The notes below the pieces were generated by a model. It did not search any database, was not told the origin of the DNA, and worked only from the letters and a program-made list of their open reading frames with translations. From Ursus arctos (Eukaryota; Chordata; Mammalia; Carnivora; Ursidae), in the NCBI RefSeq assembly GCF_023065955.2, contig NW_026622863.1, positions 49,644,177 to 49,708,176 of the forward strand: a DNA stretch of 64,000 nt, in the 5' to 3' direction. This document shows, piece after piece, positions 46,771-60,029 of this stretch. How positions within the stretch are numbered: the stretch's first letter is position 1; each line of letters opens with the position of its first letter. Position numbers and translations under genes: made by a program.

Positions 46771-47734
46771 CGCGGGGGTGGGGAAAGAAAGAGCCCCCTA
46801 TGGTGAAACACAATGACCGAGCCACGAGGTGGGATTACCAGCATCGCACGCGTGTATGTACGTGTGTGAGGATGTGTGTGCGCCCGTGTGTACGCTCGCG
46901 TGTATGGCGAACTAGAACGGACCCAGGGAGGGAGATGGAGACGAAGACAATCAGAAGTACAGAGCGAGAGGGGCTACCTAGATAGGGAGAAAGCAGCAAT
47001 GGGGGGAAAGGCAGGAGAAAGAAAGCGAGAGTCAGAGAATCAGATGAGGTGTTGGAGAAAAAGAGGGAGAAACAGGACCACGGCTTGGAACTGGGGAGGT
47101 TGGATAAAGGAGCACAGAGGTATGGGGGGTGGGCTGGAGTTGTAGGGACAGGTGGACAGACAGGGAGACAGGGACGGAGAGACACGGGAGTTGGAGAATG
47201 AGGTGGGGGGCACACAGGCAAAGTGGCAGGCGTGGCATAGCCAGAGGCCCAAGGAAGAGAGAAACTGAGGCACAGAGCTCCCAAACAAAGAGCAGTGGCA
47301 TGGAGGGAGGGAGAGGGAAGGAGAGGGGGGCAAGAGCAAGTAGGAGAAGCTGATGTTCGGTAGAGACAGAAAGGTCAGAGACCCGAGTGATAGAGGCCAA
47401 GGCCAACAGAGAGAAAAAGGGAAACTGAGGCAGAAGCCACGAACAACGGGGCTGGACAGGTTTGAATTAGTTGGCAGACAGAATGTTGGGGAGAGAAAGG
47501 GTGATCCAGGAGGGGAGGCAGAAAGCCCTGCACCCCTTAATTTTCAAATGATCTCTCAGCAACACCCAGTCTTTCTCTCCTTCCTCTTTGATGGGACGCC
47601 AAAGTGGGAGGGACACTGGTTAGACCTCAGGAAGAACTTCCCTGAAGAGTGGGGGCTCCTGGTCACAGGCAGGAGCTGGGTTTTCCCGTCCCCATCAGCC
47701 CTAATTGCCAAGATGTCTCGGGGAGGAGAGGAAG

Positions 47735-47900
47735 GGATTAGGCAGACGGGTGCCCCTCCTCCTCCACTCCAATGTCACCTCCTGGCTTCCAGTCAAGTCC
47801 CCCACCCGGGCCAGGATTACCCTCTGAGATCCAGGCCACCGCAAATGACATCACTCCCAGCCGGGGCTTAAAATCTCCCCATGTGAGGGGACCCGTTTCC
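47735..47900 (+). promoter_or_regulatory. CRX promoter
   Basis: GGATTA (K50 homeodomain site) at 47735-47740 and 47814-47819, a CRE-like TGACATCA at 47846-47853 and TATA-like TTAAAA at 47868-47873. Transcription would start near 47895. CRX and OTX2 bind GGATTA, so OTX2 activation and CRX autoregulation are expected from known biology. Assignment depends on the exon 1 donor at 47974. Confidence 0.7.
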
Positions 47901-47973
47901 TTCAGCCTCTGCCACCTGCCGATTCCGTCCAGGACCTGGGCCACCAGGAGAGCCCCAGCCCCCATTTCTGAAG
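47895..47973 (+). other. CRX: CRX noncoding exon 1 (5' UTR)
   Basis: Runs from the inferred start about 25 bases after the TATA-like box to donor CTGAAG|GTGAGTG. No ATG-led coding. The left end is approximate. It would splice to the acceptor at 53495. Confidence 0.65.
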
Positions 47974-48524
47974 GTGAGTGTCTTGCAAACGTGGCAGAGG
48001 GGACAGAGGGAGGGGGAGCAAGAGACAGGAGACTCAGTTCTCAGCGCCGGGCACCGGGGCCGAGAGGAAGGCATGTGTGGTGTTTGCTGCAGGGTCCTCT
48101 AGGGAATGGGGGTTCCATCCTGGTGTTTGGAGGTGCAGGGTGCCTGCGAGTGTTGCCTGGAAGGACTGAGGGAGTTTCCTCGTCTGCTAAGTGGTGACAA
48201 TGACAAGTTACCACGAAGGGCCACGGGGAACCCGTGTCACAGGCCTGGCCTGCAGTGAGCCCAGGAGAGGGAGCTGGCTTCACCCTGCTTGGGGGTCCGG
48301 GGGCAGATTTGGGGGTCGAGAACAGGGGACTCTACTCTCTGAGCCTCAGTTTCCGCCTCTGAAGTGAGGATTCTAGGAGGACCTACGTTGGAAGAAGTTT
48401 TATCAGGATGATTGTTGCCTGAGATCTTGCCCCCGAGGCCCTCGGTGCAGGATCTGAGCAGTGGGGAGATCATGACTGGAGGTCCTTATGGTTGTCAGCT
48501 GCCTGCCTGGGGGTGGGTACCTTC

Positions 48525-48755
48525 CTCTGCACCCCTCAGCCTCCGTTTCCCCATCTGTAGAATGGGATCACCTCCTTGACTACCCACAAGGTGCGTGCCA
48601 GCCTTCAGGCCTCACCTGTCAGAGCACCTGCTTGGGTGGGAGGCTGGACCCAGTGGCTGCTGGTCCTCGGGAGCCCTGAGCGCCAGCCTCGGGTCCCACA
48701 GGCTGGTCCCCAGGTCAGGGAGAGTGGTCTCCCTCAGCCCAGCTTGGGGACAATG
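48525..48755 (+). repeat. Inverted duplication, arm 2 (CRX intron 1)
   Basis: CCATCTGTAGAATGGGATCA then CCTTCAGGCCTCACCTGTCA ... GGGAGAGTGGTCTCCCTCAG. By eye about 85% identical to the reverse of 44030-44240. Confidence 0.85.
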
Positions 48756-50080
48756 AAGCATCATTGCCTTGAACTTCGCCGGGCGGGATGATGATAGGCT
48801 GATCGTAAATTCTCAACAAAAGGTGGACCTTGTAGGTGTTGCTGTCTGTGCTCCTTGCGGTGGGACACCAAAAGCCCGTGTAGGGCGGGGAAGTCCTGAG
48901 GCCGTGATACCGCTAGCTGTCTCGTCTTGTTGCCAGGGAAAAATTTCAGTGGCTGTCCGACGTTATTTTTGCTATTATTCTTTGCGGACGTCTTGTCCTC
49001 GAAGCACCTGGGGGTTGTCTGAGGAGCCGGCAGACACTCAGTCCCGGAGGTCATTGTCATGACCAGCTGCTTGGCCTTGGGCGAGCACCTCCCTCGGCCC
49101 AGGCTCCCATTCCCTGTCTGTAGGGTGGATCGCCCCGTCGCGAGAAGGCCGGGCTTTCCTGGAAGGCCGGCCGCTTAGCCTGGTTAAGCCGGCGCAGAGT
49201 GGACGGGAAGACAATGAACGTGGATGCCGGGTCCCTAGCAGGGCAGTTCCAACGCCTCCCCATTTCCGCGCCCTCCAGAAGGGCCGATGAAGCATCCTGG
49301 CCTCCTTGGAGAAGAGGGAGAGGACAGAGGGAACGCAGGCTGGGTGCCAGGAGAGGAGACTTCAGGAGTCTCCATCCCAGGGTGGGATCCCGGGTCCCCA
49401 CTGACAGCCTGTGTGTGACCCTGGGCAAGTAACGGTGCCTGAGGTTACTGAAGACGTTCCCGTCTGTGAAATGGGAACATGCCAGTAATGCAGTGTCTGC
49501 CTCCCGAGGCTGTGCTGAGGACGTAAGGGTGTCATACATAGAGAAGGCTTGTGTGTGAGTTAGCCCTAGCTGTGTAACGAGTTATGCTAAAACTTAGCCG
49601 CTCAAAACAGCCAACATTTATGGTCTCATACTGTGTCTGGGGGACAGGGAACTCTGGCGGCTCCCCTGGGCGATTCTGGCTCAGGTCCCTTCGTGCTGTT
49701 GTACCCTGATGTTGACCAGGCCTGAGTCCTTGGCGGGCTTGCCTGACGCTTTGGAACTGACCTTTCCTGGGGGGCTTGGTCCCGTGGCTGTTGGCGGGAC
49801 ACCTCAGTGCCTGGCCACCTGGACGCCCCCCAGCCCCCACCCGCAGGCCTGCTTTGCGCGTCCTCACGACCCTGACCGGCTCCCCCCAGAGCAGCGCCAG
49901 GCTTGGAGGTCACCCTATCATTTCTGCAGTGCCGAATGGGGGGCCCACGGCAGTCCTGCTCCGTGGGAGGGGACAACACAAGGGGGTGAATCCCAGGGGG
50001 AAGATTGTTGGGGGCTTCCTAGAACGCCCATCAGGTCTTCGGATTTAAACCGGCTTTTTGCTTTTACTGTAACCACCAAC
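48756..50080 (+). other. CRX intron 1, part with MIR and old repeat
   Basis: MIR at 49385-49545 (ACAGCCTGTGTGTGACCCTG, CCCGTCTGTGAAATGGGAAC). 49560-49960 resembles an old LTR or DNA-transposon relic (GCTGTGTAACGAGTTATGC). The remainder is unassigned. Confidence 0.5.
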
Positions 50081-50084
50081 ACTG

Positions 50085-50510
50085 AGCTGCCCCGTGACTT
50101 TCCCGGCCAGGCCCTACATCATCGGTTTGCTCTCCACCTGGATCGCTCTGCCCCCGTCACATTGGGCATCTGGTTTCCTCCTCCAAAAGGACAAAACGAT
50201 CCCAGCCTCTGCGCTTTGCAGCTGCTGTTCCTTCTGCCTGGAGGCATCTTCCCACGGTGACTGAGCCCATAGCTTTCCAGCCCCAGGGTCACCTCCTCAC
50301 AGAGAGGTCTTCCCTGACCATCCATCTAGATAAGCTGTCTTACCCTCTCCCCAAACCCTGTCACTACCCCGTTTCCCCATTTCATTTTCCCAGAGGTTCA
50401 ATCCCATGAGAACAGAGAGGCTGGTGCCTCATTTCTTGCTACGTCCCCACCACCTACGGCAAGGTGGGATCTCAAAAATATTTCCTGGAGGGGCAGTTCA
50501 TGATAAATAG
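50085..50510 (+). repeat. L2 3' end
   Basis: TGCTGTTCCTTCTGCCTGGA, GGTCACCTCCTCACAGAGAG, GGTCTTCCCTGACCATCCAT, CCCATGAGAACAGAGAGGCT: the standard L2 3' order. Confidence 0.8.
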
Positions 50511-51133
50511 GACGGTGTCCCCCAAGTGAGGGACAAGAAGGACAGGCTAGTGGGAGCGGGAAGGAGGAAGGAGCTAAAGCAAAGGTCTTCTTTTTTTTAC
50601 TTTTACTTATTTCTGAAATATTGGTGTATGTGTGGGAGAGAGACAGACAGACAGAGACAGAGAGACAGAAAGAGGGAGAGAGAGAAATCCAGGGTAGCCT
50701 GTGGGATGGCCTCCCCAGGGAAGTTCTGCTTGAGTTGGAAATTGCCAGAAGAGAGATGTTAGCTGTGACAGGGACCAGACAGGAGGCACACCTGGCCCAG
50801 GGGACAGCTTCTGCACACACCCAGGGAGGCTGCGAGGCTCCCTGAGGCCATCTTAGTGGGGGCGATAGGGAGCCCCGGAAAAGGTCTCATGGTTTTTTGT
50901 TTTGTTTAGATTTTATTGTTGCTTTTGTTTTTGAAAAGCTTCTATGTCCGTACGGTGACAAAGCAATCCAAACTGTCAAAGCAAGGCTTGGATACAGCAC
51001 ATCTCTCCAGAGGGCCTCACTTCTGGCAATATCCTCTGTCCTTCTGGCAATTTTCTGTGCATACATGGGCTTACATATATATCACATATATTATATATAG
51101 TTGCTGCCTTGTTTTAAAAATCATGAATGACAG

Positions 51134-51326
51134 GGGCGCCTGGGTGGCACAGCGGTTAAGCGTCTGCCTTCGGCTCAGGGCGTGATCCCGGCGTTATGGG
51201 ATCGAGCCCCACATCAGGCTCCTCTGCTATGAGCCTGCTTCTTCCTCTCCCACTCCCCCTGCTTGTGTTCCCTCTCTCGCTGGCTGTCTCTATCCTGTCA
51301 AATAAATAAATAAATAAATCTTTAAA
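51134..51326 (+). mobile_element. SINEC (bear-type), plus strand, recent
   Basis: Head GGGGCGCCTGGGTGGCACAG, intact body, TAAATAAATAAATAAATC and poly-A. Target-site duplication AAAAATCATGAATGAC on both sides. Confidence 0.96.
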
Positions 51327-51515
51327 AAAAAATCATGAATGACGGCCTGCTACACACTGCTCAACACCATAACTTTTCCTTCGAGTATATATAATATATG
51401 TTGCCTATGTATATATCATATAATATATATTACATTAAATATCTATTTTGGTAATAAAGGACATCTAACACACACATTCATGCTCCTTTTATCAAAGTGT
51501 AATTTTAACAAAAAA

Positions 51516-51698
51516 ACTTTTTTAAAGATTTTATTTATTTATTTGACAGAAAGAGCACAAGCAGGGGGACGGCAGGCAGAGGAAGAAGCAGGCTCCCCGC
51601 TGAGCAAGGAGCCCAATGCGGGACTCGATCCCAGGATCCCGAGATCATGACCTGAGCCGAAGGCAGATGCTTAACTGACTGAGCCACCCAGGCGCCCC
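51516..51698 (-). mobile_element. SINEC, minus strand
   Basis: TTTTTTAAAGATTTTATTTA start, reversed head CCACCCAGGCGCCCC. Target-site duplication TAATTTTAACAAAA on both sides. Confidence 0.95.
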
Positions 51699-52019
51699 TA
51701 ATTTTAACAAAATTGAAAAACCTGACTCTCAGACATACATAACAAGCCCAGATCAAAGATTTATTTAAGTTATTAAATGAGAAAACCAGCTGTTTCAGAG
51801 GGGGGAGTCAAGAACAGAGGCTAATACGATTCTTCAGGAACATGCGAAAACAGAAGGGACACTGGACAGCAGGGCAGCAAATCCTCTGTAACCTTGAGGT
51901 CATCCTTTCTGCTGGAGACGAATCATTTGCCACCAAACTGCGTTACCGTTTACCTTATCACAGTCTAGACCCTGATCCGTAGCAAATACAGAGATCCGGC
52001 CCCTTAGAAAATGAAATAG

Positions 52020-52207
52020 GGCCGCCTGGGTGGCTCAGTCGGTTAAGCGTCTGCCTCCGGCTCGGGTCGTGATCTCAGGGATCCCGGGATCGAGCCCTGC
52101 ATCGGGCTCCCTGCTCAGCAGGGACTCTGCTTCTCCCTCTGCCCCTCCCTCGTGCTCTGTTCTCTCTCGCTCTCTCTCTCAAATAAATAAATAAAATCTT
52201 TTAAAAG
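52020..52207 (+). mobile_element. SINEC, plus strand
   Basis: Head GGGCCGCCTGGGTGGCTCAG, intact body, CAAATAAATAAATAAAATCT. Its target-site duplication AGAAAATGAAATA reappears only after the (GAAA)n tract, at 52405. Confidence 0.94.
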
Positions 52208-52210
52208 AAA

Positions 52211-52255
<45 letters not shown>

Positions 52256-52298
52256 GAAAGAAAGAAAAGAAAGAAAGAGGGAGGGAAGGAAGGAAGAA

Positions 52299-52342
<44 letters not shown>

Positions 52343-52366
52343 GGGAGGGAAGGAAGGAAGGAAGGA

Positions 52367-52402
<36 letters not shown>

Positions 52403-52406
52403 AAAA
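52208..52406 (+). repeat. (GAAA)n/(GGAA)n microsatellite, about 200 bp
   Basis: GAAA repeats with two GAGG/GGAA interruptions, lying between a SINE tail and that SINE's own downstream target-site duplication. The Ser/Phe/Leu-rich minus ORF across it is an artefact. Confidence 0.96.
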
Positions 52407-52509
52407 GAAAATGAAATAACCCTTGGGCCGGGAAGGGTTCTGTTAAACAGGCTCCCAGGATGATCTAGAAATGACACACTGTTGCCTCTTATGGCCAAGT
52501 TTGGGATCA

Positions 52510-52850
52510 TTTCTCTTCACTCTTTACCACAGAGTTCTAAAAATCAGTTTGCAGCCGCCTTATACTTTTTAGTGACTTCATGGAATTCCCTTGAATACAA
52601 GTGCCATCAGCTACTTGCATAATTTACTTACTGCCTCCCCTTTGGTGCACATAGAGGCTGCTTCCAGATTTTGGCGATCGTACCCGTGCGCCATGGAGCT
52701 CATGCAAACATCCGCTTGCAAATGGCCAGGGGCGCCCCCTGCTGTTCGCTTTGCGGCACTGACCGTGGTGTCAGGTGCTAGTTTAAGGAGCGGGTACACA
52801 TCCCGCATTCACCCTCCCAACCACCTAAAGATGTAAATGCTCTTTGCATT
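52510..52850 (-). repeat. Old LINE-like relic (minus)
   Basis: The wording resembles reverse L1 ORF2 3' sequence (GGCTGCTTCCAGATTTTGGC, GAGCTCATGCAAACATCCGC). Diverged; moderate support. Confidence 0.5.
52732..52745 (-). promoter_or_regulatory. Candidate CTCF site in CRX intron 1
   Basis: The reverse strand reads ACAGCAGGGGGCGC, 13 of 14 to the core consensus CCASYAGRKGGCRS. It lies 0.8 kb before the first coding exon. Confidence 0.5.
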
Positions 52851-53339
52851 CCCATCTTCCCTCGAGGGGACGAAGGCGCCCCGAAAGCAAATTGCCCCGG
52901 GGAGGGGGTGGCGGTGGGGAGAGGAAAGATGGCATTTCGCTTTGATGAATGCTTCTAGTTTTTTTCCACCGCATAGATGATGCTCGCTGCTCGCTGCCCC
53001 CGACCCCACGCCGGAGCACCTGCTTCTCCCGCACCCAGGCCGGGGCTAACGGACCTCTTTTATCTCTGCCCACCTGACGGGTCACACTTGGTCGTGGAGG
53101 ATCGTCCATCACTTGTTTCCATGAGACTGCCATCCCAGTTTGTCCGGGACTCTTCCCGTGTTTGTGGGGGAAATACCCACGTCTCTAGAAACCTCCCCGT
53201 CCCAAGCAGGCCGGGACAGAGGGTCACCCTGCTGTCCGTGATTCTGTGTGGGGCTGGACATCTTTTCTGGGGCCTAGGATGCGAATTACAGTTTCAGCTG
53301 CTTTTGCAGACAGGGTTTTGGGGAAGCTTTGCCCACCTT

Positions 53340-55763
<2,424 letters not shown>

Positions 55764-56301
55764 AAGATACTCTTCTGCGTCTCGTCACCACCTGCCCCGG
55801 GACGGGCCTCCCTGGGAAAGCCTCGGAGCTGGCCAATCGATCCTGTGTGGAGCAGCCCACCACAGTCCCTCCCCCTCCCCCCGGGGAGGATCTCCTCGCT
55901 GCGGCTCAGTAGGTCTCAGTAACCCTCCACCCAGCTGCCGGTTTAAGCCATGAGCCCCGGACTCCAGAAACCGGTGCCGAGAATGTGCCCCGAGAGGAAA
56001 TTAAACTGTACCCTCAGTTGATGTGGGGGTACCGGTGAGGTCAGACTCAAGGTGGCCCTGAACAGAGACGGGGGGGGGGGGGACTCAATTCTGTACCTTC
56101 CACTCAGGAGACTTCCTTAGCATATGGCTAGAGAACCTTCTAGAAAATCCAAAGATAGACTTCTAAGCAGCCCCACCATGGAAGCTTAGGCCAACTGTAT
56201 ACAGTTCAATTTAAAAAATGCATTTGGGGAGGTAACAGGTTTCACACATGTCTGGTTTTACATGGTAGGGTTAGGGGGCTCTTTGATATATATATATATT
56301 T

Positions 56302-56371
56302 TTCTTCTTCTTCTTCTCCTTCTTCTTCTTCTTCTTCTTCTTCTTCTTCTTCTTCTTCTTCTTCTTCTTCG
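56302..56371 (+). repeat. (CTT)n / (GAA)n triplet microsatellite
   Basis: About 23 triplets with one interruption (CTCCTT), in the CRX 3' UTR/flank. The poly-Leu and poly-Arg ORFs are artefacts. Confidence 0.95.
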
Positions 56372-57712
56372 TTTCTTAAAGACTTCTGACCATTCATGCG
56401 TTCTTTCGGACGTTGAGAATGGGCATATTTGGTGGGAGAATGGAAGGCAAGCTTCCTGTTTCATGTGTCCTTCTCCCCCCTTCTGTTCTAGGATTTTCTA
56501 AAGGTGAATTTCACCCAAGCGTTGGAGGAACTGTGGTAGTTGCAACTGGGGCCGATTCTGGGCCCCAACTCTAGCTGTGGGCATTTCAAAAAAGAAGAGG
56601 AGGTGGCAGGCTTCCCTTTTGTAAATATGCAAGAGATGGGGGCAAGAGATGGGGGTCGGGGGAGAGAAGTGGGTTTGGCGGAAGCCCCACATTTCAAATA
56701 CACAGTCTTTCTCTTAGATTCTGTTTCCTGTTCCCCTTGTGGGGACTGGACCAGAGAGCCCGGCCTGAGGGAGTTTCCCTGGGGCGGCGCCATCTTTCTT
56801 TCCATGCAACTTGACCCCCAGCGACAGAGACAAGCACTGAGAGAATTTTAAGAAGGAGTCAGGCATGATGACACTCTTGGAAGTTTAGTGCTTTGGTCTT
56901 GCTTCCTCAGTCTGAATTTTTCTTCCATGTTTGGCCCTGGGGGAGAAGCAGCCATGAGCCTTTCACTGGGGGGCTTCACAAGGTAGCAGGAAGTAGGGCG
57001 GGAAGGGGGTGGTGTGCTGGTACATGGGAACCACCAGCCCCACAAAGAAGAGGAAAAGCCCTGATCTGTAGTGTTTGCCAATGTCCATGGTGTAAATGCT
57101 CCCACTATGGCTGAGTTCTGGGCACCCATCTGAGGTCACGGACTCAGAGCCCGAGGCGTGCCCTCTGCTCTCATGGGCTGGTAGGAACAGGCTCCAGGTC
57201 CTCAGTGCAGGAAGGAACAGCAGGAGGCCTCAGATGATTATTCTGGGTCCAGGCCAGGAGAGGTCCACGCTGCCTGGACCCCCAAGACCCCTGAGACCCC
57301 TGAGGGGGATACTGTGATCACTGGAATCCACAAGGATGGTTTACTCAGCACATCGCGTGACCATCTCTCATGGGCCTGAGTCCCACTGGCCTCTGGGACA
57401 TGAGACCCGGGAGTGGTTCAGAGTCCTGTGTGGGACACAAAGGATAAACAGAGGAGGCCAGCGCAAGCTGGGGTGGGGGGTGGGAGGTCCAGGCAGCATT
57501 CATAGGGGTGAATCTGTTCAGGGGCTTCAGGCTTCCTTTCCCCCGGACCAGCCTCCCGGCTTCTGGGGAGGGCAAAGCTTCCACTTCCTGAAGCCAGGAT
57601 GAGTGACAAGGGGGAGAAGGAAGTGGGGGGGGGACCCCCCTCATTCTGTGTCCCCTTTCCCACTCACTGGGACTCGTCTCCTTCCCTCCATGCCACCCAC
57701 AGAGTGACAATG

Positions 57713-57718
57713 ATTAAA
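57713..57718 (+). terminator. Candidate distal CRX polyadenylation signal
   Basis: ATTAAA with a TCTGGGTGATTTTTGTTTTT downstream GT/T-rich stretch. The proximal alternative is at 56000. Confidence 0.5.
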
Positions 57719-58307
57719 ATGCTGAATCCTGCTTAAAGTCTGGGTGATTTTTGTTTTTTAAATTTCTGAGGCGGGGCAGACAGGGAGAGGTGGAAAAAGG
57801 GGTCGCTCTGTCCTTCTCCTCCGCTCCTCGGCTCTCCCCTCCCCCCCCCCCGCCCCGGTCTCTGGGAACATGGGTCGGTCCACGTGCTTTCTCTGTCCGG
57901 TCACTGTCTTTCCCTCAGTATCTCCTTAAAGCCAATTAAGCAGGGACATGGGCTCCAGATGCCAGCTTCCACCTGCTGGGACCTCACTGGGCCCCTGAGT
58001 TCTCCTCTGCCAGGTGGGGGAGGGAAGTGGTCATGCTTCCTGCCTCCGTGGCCCATGTGAGGACACAGGCCCTCCCTGTCAGCCAGCCTCTGGTCCCCCT
58101 CTCCCCCCTGTCCCTCTCACCTCTGCTTCTCTCTTTCTTTTCCTTCTGACTGTCCCCCAGACTCCCAGGCCCCCATTTCTCTTTGCAGGATTTGTACCTT
58201 TTTCTTTCTCCTTCTTCTCTTTTCTTTGCCCATTTTTTCTGTTTCTCCAAATGTAAGTCACTGTTGTCTGCTTCTGTCCCTCTCAATCCCGGAGTCCCAG
58301 GATAAGA

Positions 58308-58340
<33 letters not shown>
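58308..58340 (+). repeat. (TG)n microsatellite
   Basis: About 16 TG units. Confidence 0.95.
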
Positions 58341-58344
<4 letters not shown>

Positions 58345-58419
58345 TGGGGGGTGGGGAGAGGGAGACAGAGTTGGTGGGGTCAGACACACTTGCTGTCCGA
58401 GCCCTGGGTAGGCCACTTC

Positions 58420-58585
58420 TGGTCCCCGGATCCCGGGTGATTCATTTCTCCCAGCTTCAGCTTCCCCTCCTGTAACACTGAGCAGACCTACCTCGAGAGA
58501 AGGAAATGAGATCCTTATATTAAGTATCTGGTCCTGAACCTCTGGTCCATGGTAAGAGCCCAGTAAACATTTATTTTTGTGGTAA
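58420..58585 (+). repeat. MIR relic
   Basis: TTCAGCTTCCCCTCCTGTAA ... CATGGTAAGAGCCCAGTAAA: MIR core and tail, diverged. Confidence 0.7.
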
Positions 58586-58619
58586 AACACAAGCACATAA
58601 AATTGACCATTACGATCAC

Positions 58620-58821
58620 TTTTTTTTTTTTTAAAGATTTTATTTATTTATTCGACAGAGATAGAGACAGCCAGCGAGAGAGGGAACACAAGCAGGGGGA
58701 GCGGGAGAGAGAGAAGCAGGCTCCTAGCAGAAGAGCCTGATGTGGGGCTCGATCCCGTAACGCCAGGACCACACCCTGAGCCGAAGGCAGACGCTTTAAC
58801 CGCTCTGCCACCCAGGCGCCC
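58620..58821 (-). mobile_element. SINEC (bear-type), minus strand
   Basis: Poly-T start, reversed head CCACCCAGGCGCCCC. Duplication TTACGATCACTTTTT / CTACGATCACCTTTTT. Confidence 0.93.
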
Positions 58822-58833
58822 CTACGATCACCT

Positions 58834-58950
58834 TTTTTTAATAAAGATTTTATTTTTTCAAGTAATCTCTACACCCAGTGCGGGGCTCGAACTGACCCCG
58901 TCAAGATCAAGAGTTGCACACTCTACAGTCCGAGCCAGCCAGGCGTCCCC
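58834..58950 (-). mobile_element. Short tRNA-Lys SINE, minus strand
   Basis: AAAGATTTTATTTTTTCAAG start, GGGGCTCGAACTGACCCCGT body, reversed head CAGGCGTCCCC. Confidence 0.85.
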
Positions 58951-59379
58951 GTTCTTATGACCTCACAGTGTGCGGTTTGGTGGTTCTAAGTACATTCGCA
59001 GAGGAAACCTGACACTAAAGGCCACAGAGTGTAGGATTCCATTCATATGAACTCTCCAGAAGAGGCAGGCCCACAGGGAGGGAGAGCAGAAGAGTTGGTT
59101 GCCAGGGGCTGGACAGGACGGAGGGAATGGGGAGTGACTGCTTAATGGGTACGGGTTTCTATTTAGGTGACAAAAAAGTTCTGGAACTAGGTAGCAACCC
59201 AGTCATTCCACCTCTGTGTATATACCCCCAAAGAATTGAAAACAGGTGTTCAAGCAAAAACTTGAGGTTTCTTGTTCATTGTAGCATTATTGGCAATGAC
59301 CAAACGACGGAAACAAGTCAAACGTCGATCAACTATTGAATGGGTAGACAAAAAGTGCCTGGGCCATCCAAAGGACTTT

Positions 59380-59534
59380 TTTTTTTTTTAAGATTTTATT
59401 TAATTTTTTGACAGAGAGAGAACAAGCAGGGGGAATGGGAGAGGGACAAGCAGACTCCCTGCTGAGCAAGGACCCTGGGATCATGACCTGAGCCGAAAGC
59501 AGACGCTTAACCAACTGAGCCACCCAGGCGCCCT
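59380..59534 (-). mobile_element. SINEC, minus strand, internally deleted
   Basis: Poly-T, AAGATTTTATTTAATTTTTT start, reversed head CCACCCAGGCGCCC. Duplication CATCCAAAGGACT / TATCCAATGGACT. Confidence 0.9.
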
Positions 59535-59572
59535 ATCCAATGGACTCTTACTTGGCCACAAAAAGGAAAAGT

Positions 59573-59677
59573 TTATTTTTATTTTCTTACTAATCTTTAC
59601 ACCCAACATGGGGCTCGAACTCATGACCCCGAGATCAAGAGTCACATGCTCTTCCGACTGAGCCAGCCGGGCACCCT
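59573..59677 (-). mobile_element. Short tRNA-Lys SINE, minus strand
   Basis: ATTTTTATTTTCTTACTAAT start, GGGGCTCGAACTCATGACCC body, reversed head CCGGGCACCC. Confidence 0.83.
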
Positions 59678-60029
59678 GGGTATATTCTATATCTTGATTA
59701 CGGTGGTGGTTCCATGGCCATATATGATGGTCTGAACTCCTGTATTGTTACGATGGGTAGATTTTACAGAATACAAATTATACCTCAATTAATTGGGAGG
59801 AAAAAAGAAAAATCCACCAAGCATGTACTGTTTGCCAGACACTGGAGAAAGCCAGTTCCAAAACGCTCAATTCTCAAAACAATCCACCAGAGAGATGCTA
59901 TTTGTATCAGATAGATGCTTTTATCATCCCATTTCACAGATGAGAAAACTGAGGCTGTGGGAGGTCAGGTGACCTGCCCAAGATCCCACCACTAGAAAGA
60001 GGTACTTGGGTTTTATATTCATCTTGCTG

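Larger units (their letters stand above)
55764..57720 (+). other. CRX: CRX 3' UTR (extent uncertain)
   Basis: SINE-free DNA after the stop. Candidate polyadenylation signals are ATTAAA at 56000-56005 and at 57713-57718, the latter in GATTAAAATGCTGAATCC. Human CRX has a long 3' UTR, so the distal site or one further on is likely. Contains a G-run at 56071-56082 and the (CTT)n tract at 56302-56371. Confidence 0.6.
58970..59810 (+). repeat. L1 3' end (plus), split by two SINEs
   Basis: ATTCCATTCATATGAACTCT, GGTTGCCAGGGGCTGGACAG, GCATTATTGGCAATGACCAA, CAAATTATACCTCAATTAAT. Confidence 0.8.

Noticed and set aside
52115..52510. Phe/Leu/Ser-rich ORF resembling membrane protein
   Set aside because: Reverse reading of the (GAAA)n microsatellite.
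56258..56501. Poly-Arg and poly-Leu ORFs
   Set aside because: Readings of the (CTT)n triplet tract.
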